In this document: positions 55,672-63,846 of the stretch, piece by piece
Position numbering within the stretch: position 1 is the stretch's first letter
Layout: each line of letters begins with the position of its first letter
DNA from: Aeromonas sp. RU39B
GTDB taxonomy: Bacteria; Pseudomonadota; Gammaproteobacteria; Enterobacterales; Aeromonadaceae
DNA: 64,000 bases
Direction: 5' to 3'
Assembly: GCF_900156095.1 (NCBI RefSeq)
Contig: NZ_FTMJ01000003.1
Location: forward strand, 1 to 64,000
Position numbers and translations under genes: made by a program
Notes under the pieces: generated by a model
Told to the model about the DNA's origin: nothing
What the model saw: the letters and a program-made list of their open reading frames with translations, nothing else
The model's database searches: none

Positions 55672-56445
55672 ATGTCACCGCTTTCCTGCCGACAACTCAC
55701 GCTAGAGCGTGCTGGGCGCACCTTGCTTGATGGGCTTGATCTGACCCTGGCGCCTGGCACCGTGACGGCGCTGCTCGGCCCCAACGGCGCGGGTAAAAGC
55801 ACCCTGCTCAAATGCCTGACCGGTGAAGTCAGTTGCCACGGCGAGATCAGCTTGTTTGGCACGCCCCGCGCTAGCTGGCAGGGAGAGGCACTGGCAAGAC
55901 AGCTTGGCGTGTTGCCGCAAAGCTCCACCTTAAGCTTCCCGTTTCTCTGTGAAGAGGTGGTGGCGCTTGGACGCTTACCCCACAGCGAGCCACATCAGGA
56001 GCGCGACCGGATCGTCCGCGCCGCCCTCAAGCATGCCGGAGTAGTGCACCTGGCTCATCGCCTCTACCCGGATTTATCCGGCGGTGAGCGGCAACGGGTG
56101 CAGTTTGCCCGGGTGCTGGCGCAACTGTGGCAACCGACCGACCGCGAGCCGATCGAACGGCTGTTACTGCTCGATGAACCCACCGCCGCGCTCGATCTCA
56201 AATATCAGCATCAACTGCTGGATATCGCCCGTGCGCTGGCCAGACGCAACACCACAGTACTGGTGGTGCTGCATGACCTTAATCTCGCGGCGCGCTATGC
56301 CGACCGGCTGCTGATGCTGGCCAATGGCCGATTAATGGCTGATGGCTCGCCGACAGAAGTGCTAACCGCACCCTTGTTGCAAGCGCTGTATGGCTATCCG
56401 GCCCGGGTGATACAAGACCCGGATGGCATACCACTGGTGGTCTAA
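55672..56445 (+). CDS. hmuV: Haem ABC transporter ATP-binding protein
   Basis: ATPase of the haem importer. The 257-residue product has Walker A GPNGAGKST (about residues 38-46), a Q-loop at LPQSSTLSF, the signature LSGGERQRVQFARVLAQLW, Walker B LLLLDEPTAALDL and the H-switch VLHDLNLAARYA. It starts 3 bp after hmuU, and a terminator follows. The outer-membrane receptor and TonB genes needed for complete uptake are not in the window. Confidence 0.95.
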   Translation: MSPLSCRQLTLERAGRTLLDGLDLTLAPGTVTALLGPNGAGKSTLLKCLTGEVSCHGEISLFGTPRASWQGEALARQLGVLPQSSTLSFPFLCEEVVALGRLPHSEPHQERDRIVRAALKHAGVVHLAHRLYPDLSGGERQRVQFARVLAQLWQPTDREPIERLLLLDEPTAALDLKYQHQLLDIARALARRNTTVLVVLHDLNLAARYADRLLMLANGRLMADGSPTEVLTAPLLQALYGYPARVIQDPDGIPLVV

Positions 56446-56460
56446 CAGAAAGGTAGGAAT

Positions 56461-56488
56461 CAAAACAAAGGGGCCGCAATGGCCCCTT
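56461..56488. terminator. Terminator between hmuV and yitT
   Basis: Stem AAGGGGCC/GGCCCCTT (56468-56475 and 56481-56488) with a 5-base loop. On the minus strand it is followed by TTTGTTTTG, so it mainly serves yitT, but it may also stop the hmu transcript. Confidence 0.75.
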
Positions 56489-56502
56489 GGTGCTTACGCC
56501 GA

Positions 56503-57102
56503 TCAGGCTATCTGATAGCGGCCCGGCTTGTGGTTGAGTGTCAACACCAGATTACAGACGATGGCCGCCGCCACCGACAGCAGCAGTACCCAAATCGACA
56601 CCACGAAGAACGACGCAATCACAATGGCGCAATCGAGCCCCATCTGCAGCTTGCCGGCGCGAATGCCAAACTTGTCCTGAATAAAGAGCGCCAGAATGTT
56701 GAAGCCACCCAGACTCGACTTGTGGCGAAACATGATAAGCAGCCCCATGCCAATCAGGGTACCGCCGATAAAGGCGGCATAGACAGGCTCAATTTGACCT
56801 ATTTGCAGCACCGCATTGAGGTGATCCGTCATCCACGACACCGCAGCAACCGAGATGAAGGTATTCACGGTAAAACGCGGCCCCATCCGCATCCAGGCCA
56901 ACACGTAGAACGGCAGATTGATACAGAAAAACAGCATACCAAAGCTGATGCCAGTGATTTTCTGCAGCAACAGAGCAAGCCCCGCCGTGCCACCGGTCAG
57001 CAGACCGACCTGATGAAACAGGAAAACCCCGAGGGAGACAAACGCAGAGGCGGTGAGCAGAGCTAGCACATCCTCAAACAGGGTATGAGTACGGTTATCC
57101 AT
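56503..57102 (-). CDS. YitT-family membrane protein
   Basis: A 199-residue inner-membrane protein with five to six hydrophobic helices. Diagnostic segments are GVFLFHQVGLLTGGTAGLALLL near the N terminus and SSLGGFNILALFIQDKFGIRAGKLQMGLD in the second half, each containing a Gly-rich re-entrant-like motif. This is the YitT (DUF161-type) family, whose transport substrate is not established. AGGAATTCGTT precedes the ATG. The 330-bp leader region upstream contains unusual alternative hairpins. Confidence 0.85.
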   Translation of the reverse strand: MDNRTHTLFEDVLALLTASAFVSLGVFLFHQVGLLTGGTAGLALLLQKITGISFGMLFFCINLPFYVLAWMRMGPRFTVNTFISVAAVSWMTDHLNAVLQIGQIEPVYAAFIGGTLIGMGLLIMFRHKSSLGGFNILALFIQDKFGIRAGKLQMGLDCAIVIASFFVVSIWVLLLSVAAAIVCNLVLTLNHKPGRYQIA

Positions 57103-57198
57103 AACGAATTCCTGTCAAACGATCATAAAGTGCGACCCCGTCCCGGGGCCAATACAGCTTCCGAGTCTATGTTCAGTGAGAAAGATCACAAGACTGCC

Positions 57199-57220
57199 AA
57201 AAAATGCCCCAATGTGGGGC
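57199..57220 (-). terminator. Terminator-like hairpin in the yitT leader
   Basis: On the minus strand GCCCC-ACATT-GGGGC is followed by ATTTTTT, a short intrinsic terminator about 100 nt upstream of the yitT ATG. No minus-strand gene lies upstream, so it would end either a small RNA or an attenuated yitT leader. Confidence 0.55.
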
Positions 57221-57268
57221 GCGTCACGCAGGCGTTACAGCGCCTGCACCAATTAATGGCATTGGGGC
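57206..57268. repeat. Long-range inverted repeat competing with the leader terminator
   Basis: GCCCCAATG (57206-57214) is complementary to CATTGGGGC (57260-57268). Between them a further hairpin pairs GCAGGCG (57228-57234) with CGCCTGC (57241-57247). Pairing of the outer arms would use one arm of the terminator-like hairpin, the layout of an attenuator. Confidence 0.55.
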
Positions 57269-57431
57269 CATACTGACCGGTTTTCGCCAACCCTTGCCAG
57301 ACCGGCGTTTGAACCCTGTTTAATTCCGTTCGGTTCTCACCGCTGGTCATAACATAACCACTCGGTCTGCCAGAACCATGGTGTAACCCGGCGGACGGCG
57401 TTATCGTGCCGACACCTGCAGGAGAACCGCC

Positions 57432-58268
57432 ATGAAGCGATTGCTGAACGCTGCCCTGCTGGGGATCTGGCTGATGCTGCCATGGGCAGAGCAGGCCAGT
57501 GCCGCTCCCTTTCGTCAGGCATCCCGGGCCATCACGGCTCTGCACCAGGGTTTGCAGGCCGAGCGAACCGGCCAGTTTACCCGTGCCATCACCCTCTATT
57601 GTCAGGCCGCAAAAATGGGCCATCCCGAGGGCTATTTTCGAGTCGGACGCCTGCTGGCGACCGGCCCTGTATCCTTGCGCAACCGCCGGCTGGCTAACGC
57701 CCATCTGGCCATGGCCATGCGCCTGGGTAGCCAACAAGCCATTCGGTTTTACCACCCTGCTGTTGGCAATGCGCCGTTGGGCGATCGCTGTGGCCGCGGC
57801 GCTGCCCGCTCGCTCGCCCCATTGATACAGCCGGGACAACCGTTCGATGTGGAGACCTATCTGGCCAATCAATCTGTGACCAAACGCAAACTGGCGGTGA
57901 TGATCCGCAAAGCGGCCTTGCAGCATCAGGTCAATCCCAAGCTGGCACTGGCGATTGCCATCGCCGAATCCAATCTGGATCGCACGGCCCAATCAACCCG
58001 TCAGGCGCAAGGGGTGATGCAACTTATTCCGCAAACGCAGGCCCGTTTTGGCGTCACCCGCCCGTTTGATGCCGAGCAGAACATCCGTGGCGCCATGAGT
58101 TACCTCAAGTGGCTCGAAGGCCAATTCGGTCAGGACTGGGTGCGTATCAGCGCCGCTTATAACGCGGGTGAGCAGGCGGTGATCCGCTATGGTGGTGTGC
58201 CGCCTTATCCGGAAACCCAGGAGTATGTGCAGCGGGTTCTCTATTATGCCGGACGGCCCGCGCCCTGA
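57432..58268 (+). CDS. Lytic transglycosylase with SLT domain
   Basis: A 278-residue exported murein lytic transglycosylase. A signal peptide (1-24, ending EQASA) is followed by an N-terminal Sel1/TPR-like region (about 30-125). A family-1 SLT domain (about 155-275) has the catalytic glutamate in AIAIAESNLD, QGVMQLIPQTQARFGV, NIRGAMSYLKWL and AAYNAGEQAVIRYGGVPPYPETQEYV. These are the full set of SLT motifs. AGGAG lies 7 nt upstream. The exact subfamily is not clear. Confidence 0.9.
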   Translation: MKRLLNAALLGIWLMLPWAEQASAAPFRQASRAITALHQGLQAERTGQFTRAITLYCQAAKMGHPEGYFRVGRLLATGPVSLRNRRLANAHLAMAMRLGSQQAIRFYHPAVGNAPLGDRCGRGAARSLAPLIQPGQPFDVETYLANQSVTKRKLAVMIRKAALQHQVNPKLALAIAIAESNLDRTAQSTRQAQGVMQLIPQTQARFGVTRPFDAEQNIRGAMSYLKWLEGQFGQDWVRISAAYNAGEQAVIRYGGVPPYPETQEYVQRVLYYAGRPAP

Positions 58269-58280
58269 GGCTTGGCGCCT

Positions 58281-58309
58281 TTGCCCACCCCTTCCCCTTG
58301 GTTTACAAT
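58281..58309 (+). promoter_or_regulatory. Candidate ettA promoter
   Basis: -35 TTGCCC (58281-58286), 17-bp spacer, -10 TACAAT (58304-58309). It lies just after the transglycosylase stop and gives ettA a leader of about 90 nt. Confidence 0.55.
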
Positions 58310-58405
58310 CGACGGGTTTTTTGGAACCGGGGTTACCCCGGCCCCACCACGGCCCCAGCGTGCTGGAATTGAACCCAACACACTGAAATATAAGAGAATT
58401 AGCCA

Positions 58406-60073
58406 ATGGCTCAATTTATTTACACCATGAACAGGGTTGGCAAGGTCGTGCCGCCCAAGCGTCATATCCTGAAGAACATCTCCCTCTCCTTCTTCCCGGG
58501 CGCCAAAATCGGCGTATTGGGTCTGAATGGCGCCGGTAAATCGACCCTGCTGCGCATCATGGCTGGCATCGATACCGAGATCGAAGGGGAAGCCCGCCCG
58601 CAACCCGGTATCAAAATCGGTTATCTGCCCCAAGAGCCGAAACTGGATCCGGAGCAGACCGTTCGCGAAGCCGTGGAAGAGGCGATGGGCGAGCTCAAGC
58701 GCGCACTGACCCGTCTCGACCAAGTTTATGCTGCCTATGCCGAAGCCGATGCCGACTTTGACAAGCTGGCCAAGGAGCAGGGTGAGCTGGAAGCCATCAT
58801 TCAGGCGCACGATGGTCACAACATGGAGAACCAGCTGGAGCGTGCCGCCGATGCGCTGCGCCTGCCGGCCTGGGATGCCCAGATCAAGCACCTCTCCGGT
58901 GGTGAGCGTCGCCGTGTGGCACTGTGCCGCCTGCTGCTGGAAAAGCCGGACATGCTGCTGCTGGACGAACCGACCAACCACTTGGACGCCGAGTCCGTGG
59001 CCTGGCTGGAGCGCTTCCTGCACGACTACGAAGGCACTGTCGTTGCCATCACCCACGACCGTTACTTCCTCGATAACGTAGCGGGCTGGATCCTGGAGCT
59101 CGACCGCGGCGAGGGTATCCCGTGGGAAGGCAACTACTCCTCCTGGCTGGAGCAAAAGGACGCTCGTCTGGCGCAAGAAGCCAGCTCCGAAGCGGCCCGT
59201 CGCAAGTCCATCGAGAAGGAGCTGGAGTGGGTTCGTCAAAACCCGAAAGGCCGTCAGGCCAAGTCCAAGGCTCGTATGGCTCGCTTCGAAGAGCTCAACA
59301 CCAGCGATTATCAGAAGCGCAACGAGACCAACGAGCTGTTCATTCCGCCCGGACCGCGTCTTGGCGACAAGGTGGTCGAAGTGGCCAACCTGCGCAAATC
59401 CTACGGTGATCGGGTGCTGATCGACGATCTGTCATTTGCCATTCCGAAAGGGGCCATCGTCGGCATCATCGGCCCGAACGGTGCCGGTAAGTCGACCCTG
59501 TTCCGCATGATGTCAGGTCAGGAGCAACCGGACTCCGGTTCTATCACTTTGGGTGAGACCGTGACGCTGGCATCAGTGGATCAGTTCCGCGACAAGATGA
59601 ACGACAAGAAGACGGTGTTTGAGGAAGTGGCTGACGGCCAAGACGTACTCAAGATCGGCAACTACGAGTTCCCGAGCCGCGCCTATATCGGTCGCTTTAA
59701 CTTCAAGGGTTCTGATCAGCAGAAGCGGGTTGGCGAACTCTCCGGTGGTGAGCGTGGTCGTCTGCACCTGGCCAAGCTGCTGCAGACCGGCGGCAACGTG
59801 CTGCTGCTCGATGAACCGACCAACGATCTGGATATTGAAACCCTGCGTGCGCTGGAAAACGCCCTGCTCGAATTCCCGGGTTGCGCCATGGTGATCTCGC
59901 ACGACCGCTGGTTCCTCGACCGCATTGCCACCCACATCCTCGATTATCAGGATGAAGGCAAGATCGAGTTCTTCGAAGGTAACTTTACCGAATACGAAGA
60001 GTGGAAGAAGAAGACCTTTGGTGCCGATGCGATTCAGCCGCACCGCGCCAAGTACAAGCGCATCACCAAGTGA
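58406..60073 (+). CDS. ettA: Energy-dependent translational throttle protein EttA
   Basis: ABC-F ATPase that binds the ribosomal E site and gates the first peptide bond according to ATP/ADP ratio. The 555 residues equal E. coli EttA. There are two ABC domains: Walker A GLNGAGKSTLL (about 38-48) and GPNGAGKSTLF (about 356-366), each with an LSGGERR or LSGGERGR signature and a LLLDEPTN Walker B. The arm inserted in the first domain and the inter-domain linker (about 245-325) are present. Codon bias is strong. A small gene follows on the same strand. Confidence 0.97.
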   Translation: MAQFIYTMNRVGKVVPPKRHILKNISLSFFPGAKIGVLGLNGAGKSTLLRIMAGIDTEIEGEARPQPGIKIGYLPQEPKLDPEQTVREAVEEAMGELKRALTRLDQVYAAYAEADADFDKLAKEQGELEAIIQAHDGHNMENQLERAADALRLPAWDAQIKHLSGGERRRVALCRLLLEKPDMLLLDEPTNHLDAESVAWLERFLHDYEGTVVAITHDRYFLDNVAGWILELDRGEGIPWEGNYSSWLEQKDARLAQEASSEAARRKSIEKELEWVRQNPKGRQAKSKARMARFEELNTSDYQKRNETNELFIPPGPRLGDKVVEVANLRKSYGDRVLIDDLSFAIPKGAIVGIIGPNGAGKSTLFRMMSGQEQPDSGSITLGETVTLASVDQFRDKMNDKKTVFEEVADGQDVLKIGNYEFPSRAYIGRFNFKGSDQQKRVGELSGGERGRLHLAKLLQTGGNVLLLDEPTNDLDIETLRALENALLEFPGCAMVISHDRWFLDRIATHILDYQDEGKIEFFEGNFTEYEEWKKKTFGADAIQPHRAKYKRITK

Positions 60074-60153
60074 TGATGTCGATGGAGGGGGAGCCTGGCT
60101 CCCTCTCCACTTCCTGCCATACTTTTTCTGAACCACCAACGCCTGAGGTGTGC

Positions 60154-60477
60154 ATGCCCATCCCCAAGCTGACCCTGCTATTTCGCGTCGAGCCCGGTTG
60201 CCTCGGCCCGGATGGCAAACAGCATATTGAACCCTTTTGCACGCTGGCCATGCAGGTGTTTGCCCGGCTGGAGCCGGATCGCGTCACTTGGCAAATCGTC
60301 CCCCGTTTTGACAAGCACCTTGAAGAATTGGAATTCCATCTGGTGACCCGTCGCCTCAGCGAAGAGCAGGCCAGTCAGTATCTGGCCAGTACCGGTTGCG
60401 AGCTCAGCGTACTGCGTGAACGCATCGACGAGACCTTGAGCATGCTGGTCACCCGCTACATGGACTCAGTCGGTTAG
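60154..60477 (+). CDS. Conserved hypothetical protein
   Basis: A 107-residue soluble protein beginning MPIPKLTLLFRVEPGCLGPDG and ending TLSMLVTRYMDSVG. GAGGTG lies 3 nt before the chosen ATG; longer readings start inside ettA and lack support. The pattern of a beta-rich N terminus and a helical C terminus suggests a small folded protein, but I recognise no family. It lies 80 bp after ettA with no terminator between, so it is probably in the same transcript. Confidence 0.65.
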   Translation: MPIPKLTLLFRVEPGCLGPDGKQHIEPFCTLAMQVFARLEPDRVTWQIVPRFDKHLEELEFHLVTRRLSEEQASQYLASTGCELSVLRERIDETLSMLVTRYMDSVG

Positions 60478-60647
60478 CTTTTTTGGTGTCAGCCGAAAAC
60501 GGTCGACAAAACGTTTCATCTTCCCCCAATTTGCGTCATCTGGCGGTGATTTTTCCATTTGGGAGTGGCCAGCGATTGTGACAGAATGTGCCGCTGGTCA
60601 CATTCATGCCGACCAGACACCATAATCACGCTTAATTGGAAAACGAG

Positions 60648-61973
60648 ATGACCCAACCACATCACGCTGCCGGGCAAGGAGTGCTCGAACGCCTGTTTGG
60701 CCTCAAGAGCCACGGCACCAACGCCAGAACCGAGGTGATCGCCGGTATCACCACTTTCCTGACCATGGTCTACATCGTGTTCGTTAACCCGCAGATCCTC
60801 TCCAATGCGGGCATGGACACCCAGGCCGTGTTTGTCACCACCTGCCTGATTGCCGGTATCGGCAGTATCCTGATGGGCCTGATCGCCAACCTGCCGATCG
60901 CGCTGGCGCCGGCCATGGGGCTGAACGCCTTCTTCGCCTTCGTTGTTGTGGGCGGCATGGGCTACTCCTGGCAAATCGGTATGGGCACCATCTTCTGGGG
61001 CGCCCTGGGCCTGTTGATCTTGACCGTGCTTCGTGTGCGCTACTGGCTGATTGCCAACATCCCGCTCGCCCTGCGTGTAGGGATCACCGCCGGTATCGGT
61101 CTGCTGATCGCCCTGCTCGGCATGCACAACGCCGGTATGGTCGTGGCAAGCCCGGCCACCATGGTCACCGTTGGCAAGCTGACCTCCCTGCCCTGCCTGC
61201 TGGGTGCGCTCGGTTTCTTCCTGATCTGCATTCTCTCTGCCAAGGGCGTTCACTCTGCCGTGCTGATCGCGATTGCCGTGACTACCGCTCTGGGCTGGGC
61301 GTTTGGTGATGTGGCCTTCAAGGGCTTTGTCTCGATGCCGCCGAGCATCACTCCGGTGTTTGGTCAGCTGGATCTCTCCGGTTCGTTCGACATCGGCCTG
61401 GCTGGTGTGATCTTCTCCTTCATGCTGGTCAACCTGTTCGACTCCTCCGGCACCCTGATTGGCGTGACCAACCGTGCCAAGCTGGCTGATGACAAGGGTC
61501 ACTTCCCGCGCATGAACCAGGCTCTGGTGGTGGACAGCGTCAGCTCAGTGGGCGGCGCCTTCATGGGTACCTCCTCGGTCACCGCTTATATCGAAAGCAG
61601 CTCCGGCGTCGCCGTGGGTGGCCGTAGCGGCCTGACCGCCGTTGTCGTTGGCTGCCTGTTCATTCTCGCCATCTTCTTCTCTCCGCTGGCCGCCATGGTT
61701 CCGTCCTACGCCGCAGCGGGCGCCCTGATGTATGTCGGGGTGTTGATGTGCTCCGAGCTGACCCGGGTGCAGTGGGATGATCTGACCGAAGCGGTGCCGG
61801 CCTTCATGACCACCGTCATGATGCCGTTTAGCTTCTCGATCACCGAAGGGATTGCCGTAGGTTTTATCTCTTACTGCGTGATGAAGGCCGGTACTGGCCG
61901 CTGGCGCGAAGTGAATCCTTGCGTGCTGGTCGTCGCCCTGCTGTTCGTCCTGAAATTCGTCTGGGTCGACTAA
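60648..61973 (+). CDS. adeP: Adenine permease, NCS2-type AdeP
   Basis: Proton-coupled purine importer of the AzgA-like NCS2 branch. The 441-residue product (E. coli AdeP 445) matches over its length. Key segments are RTEVIAGITTFLTMVYIVFVNPQIL, LAPAMGLNAFFAF, FSFMLVNLFDSSGTLIG and TSSVTAYIESSSGVAVGGRSG, which line the binding site in the family. There are about 14 helices. The start at 60648 (MTQPHH) has a weak GGA site; a TTG four codons earlier is an alternative. Adenine rather than guanine specificity is inferred from similarity. Confidence 0.9.
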   Translation: MTQPHHAAGQGVLERLFGLKSHGTNARTEVIAGITTFLTMVYIVFVNPQILSNAGMDTQAVFVTTCLIAGIGSILMGLIANLPIALAPAMGLNAFFAFVVVGGMGYSWQIGMGTIFWGALGLLILTVLRVRYWLIANIPLALRVGITAGIGLLIALLGMHNAGMVVASPATMVTVGKLTSLPCLLGALGFFLICILSAKGVHSAVLIAIAVTTALGWAFGDVAFKGFVSMPPSITPVFGQLDLSGSFDIGLAGVIFSFMLVNLFDSSGTLIGVTNRAKLADDKGHFPRMNQALVVDSVSSVGGAFMGTSSVTAYIESSSGVAVGGRSGLTAVVVGCLFILAIFFSPLAAMVPSYAAAGALMYVGVLMCSELTRVQWDDLTEAVPAFMTTVMMPFSFSITEGIAVGFISYCVMKAGTGRWREVNPCVLVVALLFVLKFVWVD

Positions 61974-61991
61974 GCCCAGCCTGATGCAAAG

Positions 61992-62020
61992 CGGCCGACC
62001 TTATGTCGGCCGTTTTTTTT
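61992..62020 (+). terminator. Intrinsic terminator of adeP
   Basis: Stem CGGCCGAC/GTCGGCCG (61992-61999 and 62005-62012) with a 5-base loop, followed by T8. Its right arm and T run are also the last codons of the convergent DUF3135 gene. Confidence 0.92.
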
Positions 62021-62348
62021 GCACCCGACGATGACGGGCCAGTGTCACCACCTCGCAGCGGTGAGCATTGAGCGCCGCATCATCGCCCGCCAGCAGATGC
62101 TGCAGTGCCTCCTGCAGTTCATTGAAACGGGCATGCAGCATGCGTGATAACCGCACGCAGCGGTCTACCGGGTTACGCGCCAGCCGTTTCTGGCAGTCGA
62201 TCTGAAATTGCAGGCCGCGCAGCCGGCGGCTTGACTCCGGATTGGCCGATGCCAGCAGTGACTCAAGCTCCTGTTGCAGCAGGGCATCAAGCGCGGCTTC
62301 ATCCCGCTCGGCCAGCGCCCGCAGCGTATCGAAATCCAACGTAGACAT
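62001..62348 (-). CDS. DUF3135-family protein
   Basis: A 115-residue, mostly helical soluble protein rich in Ala, Leu and Arg, beginning MSTLDFDTLRALAERDEAAL and with a central LRGLQFQIDCQKRLARNPVDRC. I recall this as the DUF3135 family of unknown function. Its last five codons (KKRPT) are encoded by the complement of the adeP terminator T run and stem, so the coding end and the opposing terminator share DNA. Confidence 0.75.
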   Translation of the reverse strand: MSTLDFDTLRALAERDEAALDALLQQELESLLASANPESSRRLRGLQFQIDCQKRLARNPVDRCVRLSRMLHARFNELQEALQHLLAGDDAALNAHRCEVVTLARHRRVQKKRPT

Positions 62349-62434
62349 CTCTCTTCTCCTGAGCCGTTGCGCTGATAGTTATTGGTTGATTTTTAGCCAA
62401 TACAGCACGTTCGTCTCTCATCATCAATCAGCCT

Positions 62435-62477
62435 GTCGTATGAAAAACGACCTATTTTGTCGCGTGTGGCGCGACAA
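62435..62477. repeat. Two adjacent inverted repeats upstream of mogA
   Basis: GTCGT (62435-62439) pairs with ACGAC (62447-62451). Five bases further, TTGTCGCG (62457-62464) pairs perfectly with CGCGACAA (62470-62477) across 5 bases. Both share the GTCG/CGAC core, suggesting a tandem operator. They lie 165-207 bp before mogA. Confidence 0.5.
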
Positions 62478-62641
62478 TGCTGGAAAAGCCTTGGCATATC
62501 CGATGATTAGCGAAAAGAGGGAAACAGCTCCGATCAGTGTGGATGCGACAGGCTTGAATCCCACCGGATCGCCACTGTATGCGCGATAAAGAGCGTGTTA
62601 TGGTGGCGCCGCCAATGAAGGGAGCAGAAGGAGAACCCACT

Positions 62642-63178
62642 GTGCCAACGCAAACTGCCCGTATCGGGATTGTCACCGTCAGCGACCGGGCCAGTGCCGG
62701 CGTATATGAAGATCTGTCCGGCCAGGCCATCATCGATACCCTGAACGCCTATCTGAGCTCGCCCTGGGAGCCGGTCTACCGCCTGATTCCCGATGAGCAG
62801 CCCTTGATTGAGCAAACCCTGATTGAGCTGGCAGACCAGGAGCAGTGCTCACTGGTGGTCACAACCGGTGGCACCGGCCCGGCGCGGCGTGATGTCACCC
62901 CCGAAGCGACCGAAGCGGTGTGCGATCGCATGATGCCGGGCTTTGGCGAGTTGATGCGGGCCGAATCGCTCAAGTTTGTTCCGACCGCCATTTTATCGCG
63001 CCAGACAGCAGGGCTGCGTGGCAACACGCTGATCGTCAATCTGCCCGGCAAGCCCAAGTCGATTCGCGAGTGTCTGGATGCGGTCTTCCCGGCCATCCCC
63101 TACTGCATCGATTTGATGGAAGGCCCTTATCTCGAGTGCAACGACGCGGTAATCAAACCGTTTCGCCCCAAGAAATAA
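62642..63178 (+). CDS. mogA: Molybdopterin adenylyltransferase MogA
   Basis: Enzyme that adenylates molybdopterin before molybdate insertion. The chosen GTG start (AAGGAG 8 nt upstream) gives 178 residues; E. coli MogA has 195. Motifs are IGIVTVSDRASAGVYEDLSG, the MoCF signature TTGGTGPARRDVTPEAT, and NLPGKPKSIRECLDAVFPAIPYCIDL. ATGs 9 and 14 codons earlier exist but lack a ribosome site. No other molybdenum-cofactor gene is nearby. Confidence 0.94.
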   Translation: MPTQTARIGIVTVSDRASAGVYEDLSGQAIIDTLNAYLSSPWEPVYRLIPDEQPLIEQTLIELADQEQCSLVVTTGGTGPARRDVTPEATEAVCDRMMPGFGELMRAESLKFVPTAILSRQTAGLRGNTLIVNLPGKPKSIRECLDAVFPAIPYCIDLMEGPYLECNDAVIKPFRPKK

Positions 63179-63182
63179 GCAG

Positions 63183-63203
63183 GGGCGTCAGAAGACGCCC
63201 TTT
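63183..63203 (+). terminator. Probable terminator of mogA
   Basis: Stem GGGCGTC/GACGCCC (63183-63189 and 63194-63200) with loop AGAA and a short T tract (TTTCTCTT). It lies between convergent mogA and the DUF2541 gene. Confidence 0.6.
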
Positions 63204-63206
63204 CTC

Positions 63207-63578
63207 TTAGCGCCGGCCAAATACCTTGACGCCAGCCTTGTTACCGTCAGCATGGCCGCGCACTTCTATTTTCTTCACGCAGTAACGCCCACCCAGTGGC
63301 AACCACCCTGTCTCCTGCTCACGGCGCAGCACCCCTCTGGCATTAATGGTTCGTGTTCGATCCTTGCCATAGGTGACCAGCAACTTATCGAGCGTCAGGT
63401 TACGCTCGGCCTTGATCTTGATTTCACTGGCCACCCGACAGATCACCAGCGGGATCACCGCGCCACGATCGCTCACTTCCAGCAACACAGTGCGTCCCAG
63501 CGTAAACTGATCCTCCGCCGCCTGCACCGGTAAAACCCCCAACATCAAGATCCCCAACCACCTTCTGCGTAACATCAT
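63207..63578 (-). CDS. Exported DUF2541/YaaI-like protein
   Basis: A 123-residue protein with a signal peptide (about 1-21, ending PVQAAED) and a small beta-rich mature domain holding two cysteines (LVICRVAS and GGRYCVKKIEVRGHA). The cysteine spacing and the CVKKI-V-GHA ending resemble E. coli YaaI (DUF2541), which in E. coli also lies near mog. The function is unknown. The start is the first of two abutting ATGs. Confidence 0.6.
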   Translation of the reverse strand: MMLRRRWLGILMLGVLPVQAAEDQFTLGRTVLLEVSDRGAVIPLVICRVASEIKIKAERNLTLDKLLVTYGKDRTRTINARGVLRREQETGWLPLGGRYCVKKIEVRGHADGNKAGVKVFGRR

Positions 63579-63846
63579 GACTCTCTTCGGCTATCAAAGG
63601 GCAGGCAGTCTAGCGAGCGGAGCCAAACAGAAACTTAACCAGCATGACATTTCACAAAACCACAGCCGTAAAAAGGATATTCATCAGTCCGGTTTTCGCC
63701 ATTAATTTGAATGCTTTCCAGAGGTTACGCGACTCGGCATGATAAGCCGCCCTGCCGCCGACACGCTAACCCCCCTCGCGCGGTGCCAACAATAACTACA
63801 CTCCACTAGCTTGCCTCGAGTCACACACCACACTTGCAGGATAACC

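Larger units (their letters stand above)
57103..57431. other. Intergenic region with alternative hairpins
   Basis: This divergent gap lies between yitT (minus) and the lytic transglycosylase gene (plus). No coding sequence was found that I can support. It contains three inverted repeats between 57199 and 57268 that could pair in mutually exclusive ways on the minus-strand RNA. Confidence 0.55.

Noticed and set aside
60500-60520. Possible PurR operator upstream of adeP (AAACGTTT core at 60508-60515)
   Set aside because: Only the central core matches the PurR consensus; the outer positions do not, so chance is likely. A matrix scan would settle it.
62440-62589. 49-codon plus-strand ORF (MKNDLFCRVWRDN...) upstream of mogA
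   Set aside because: It has no ribosome site, no recognisable family, and its start lies within the inverted repeats; the region is better read as control DNA.
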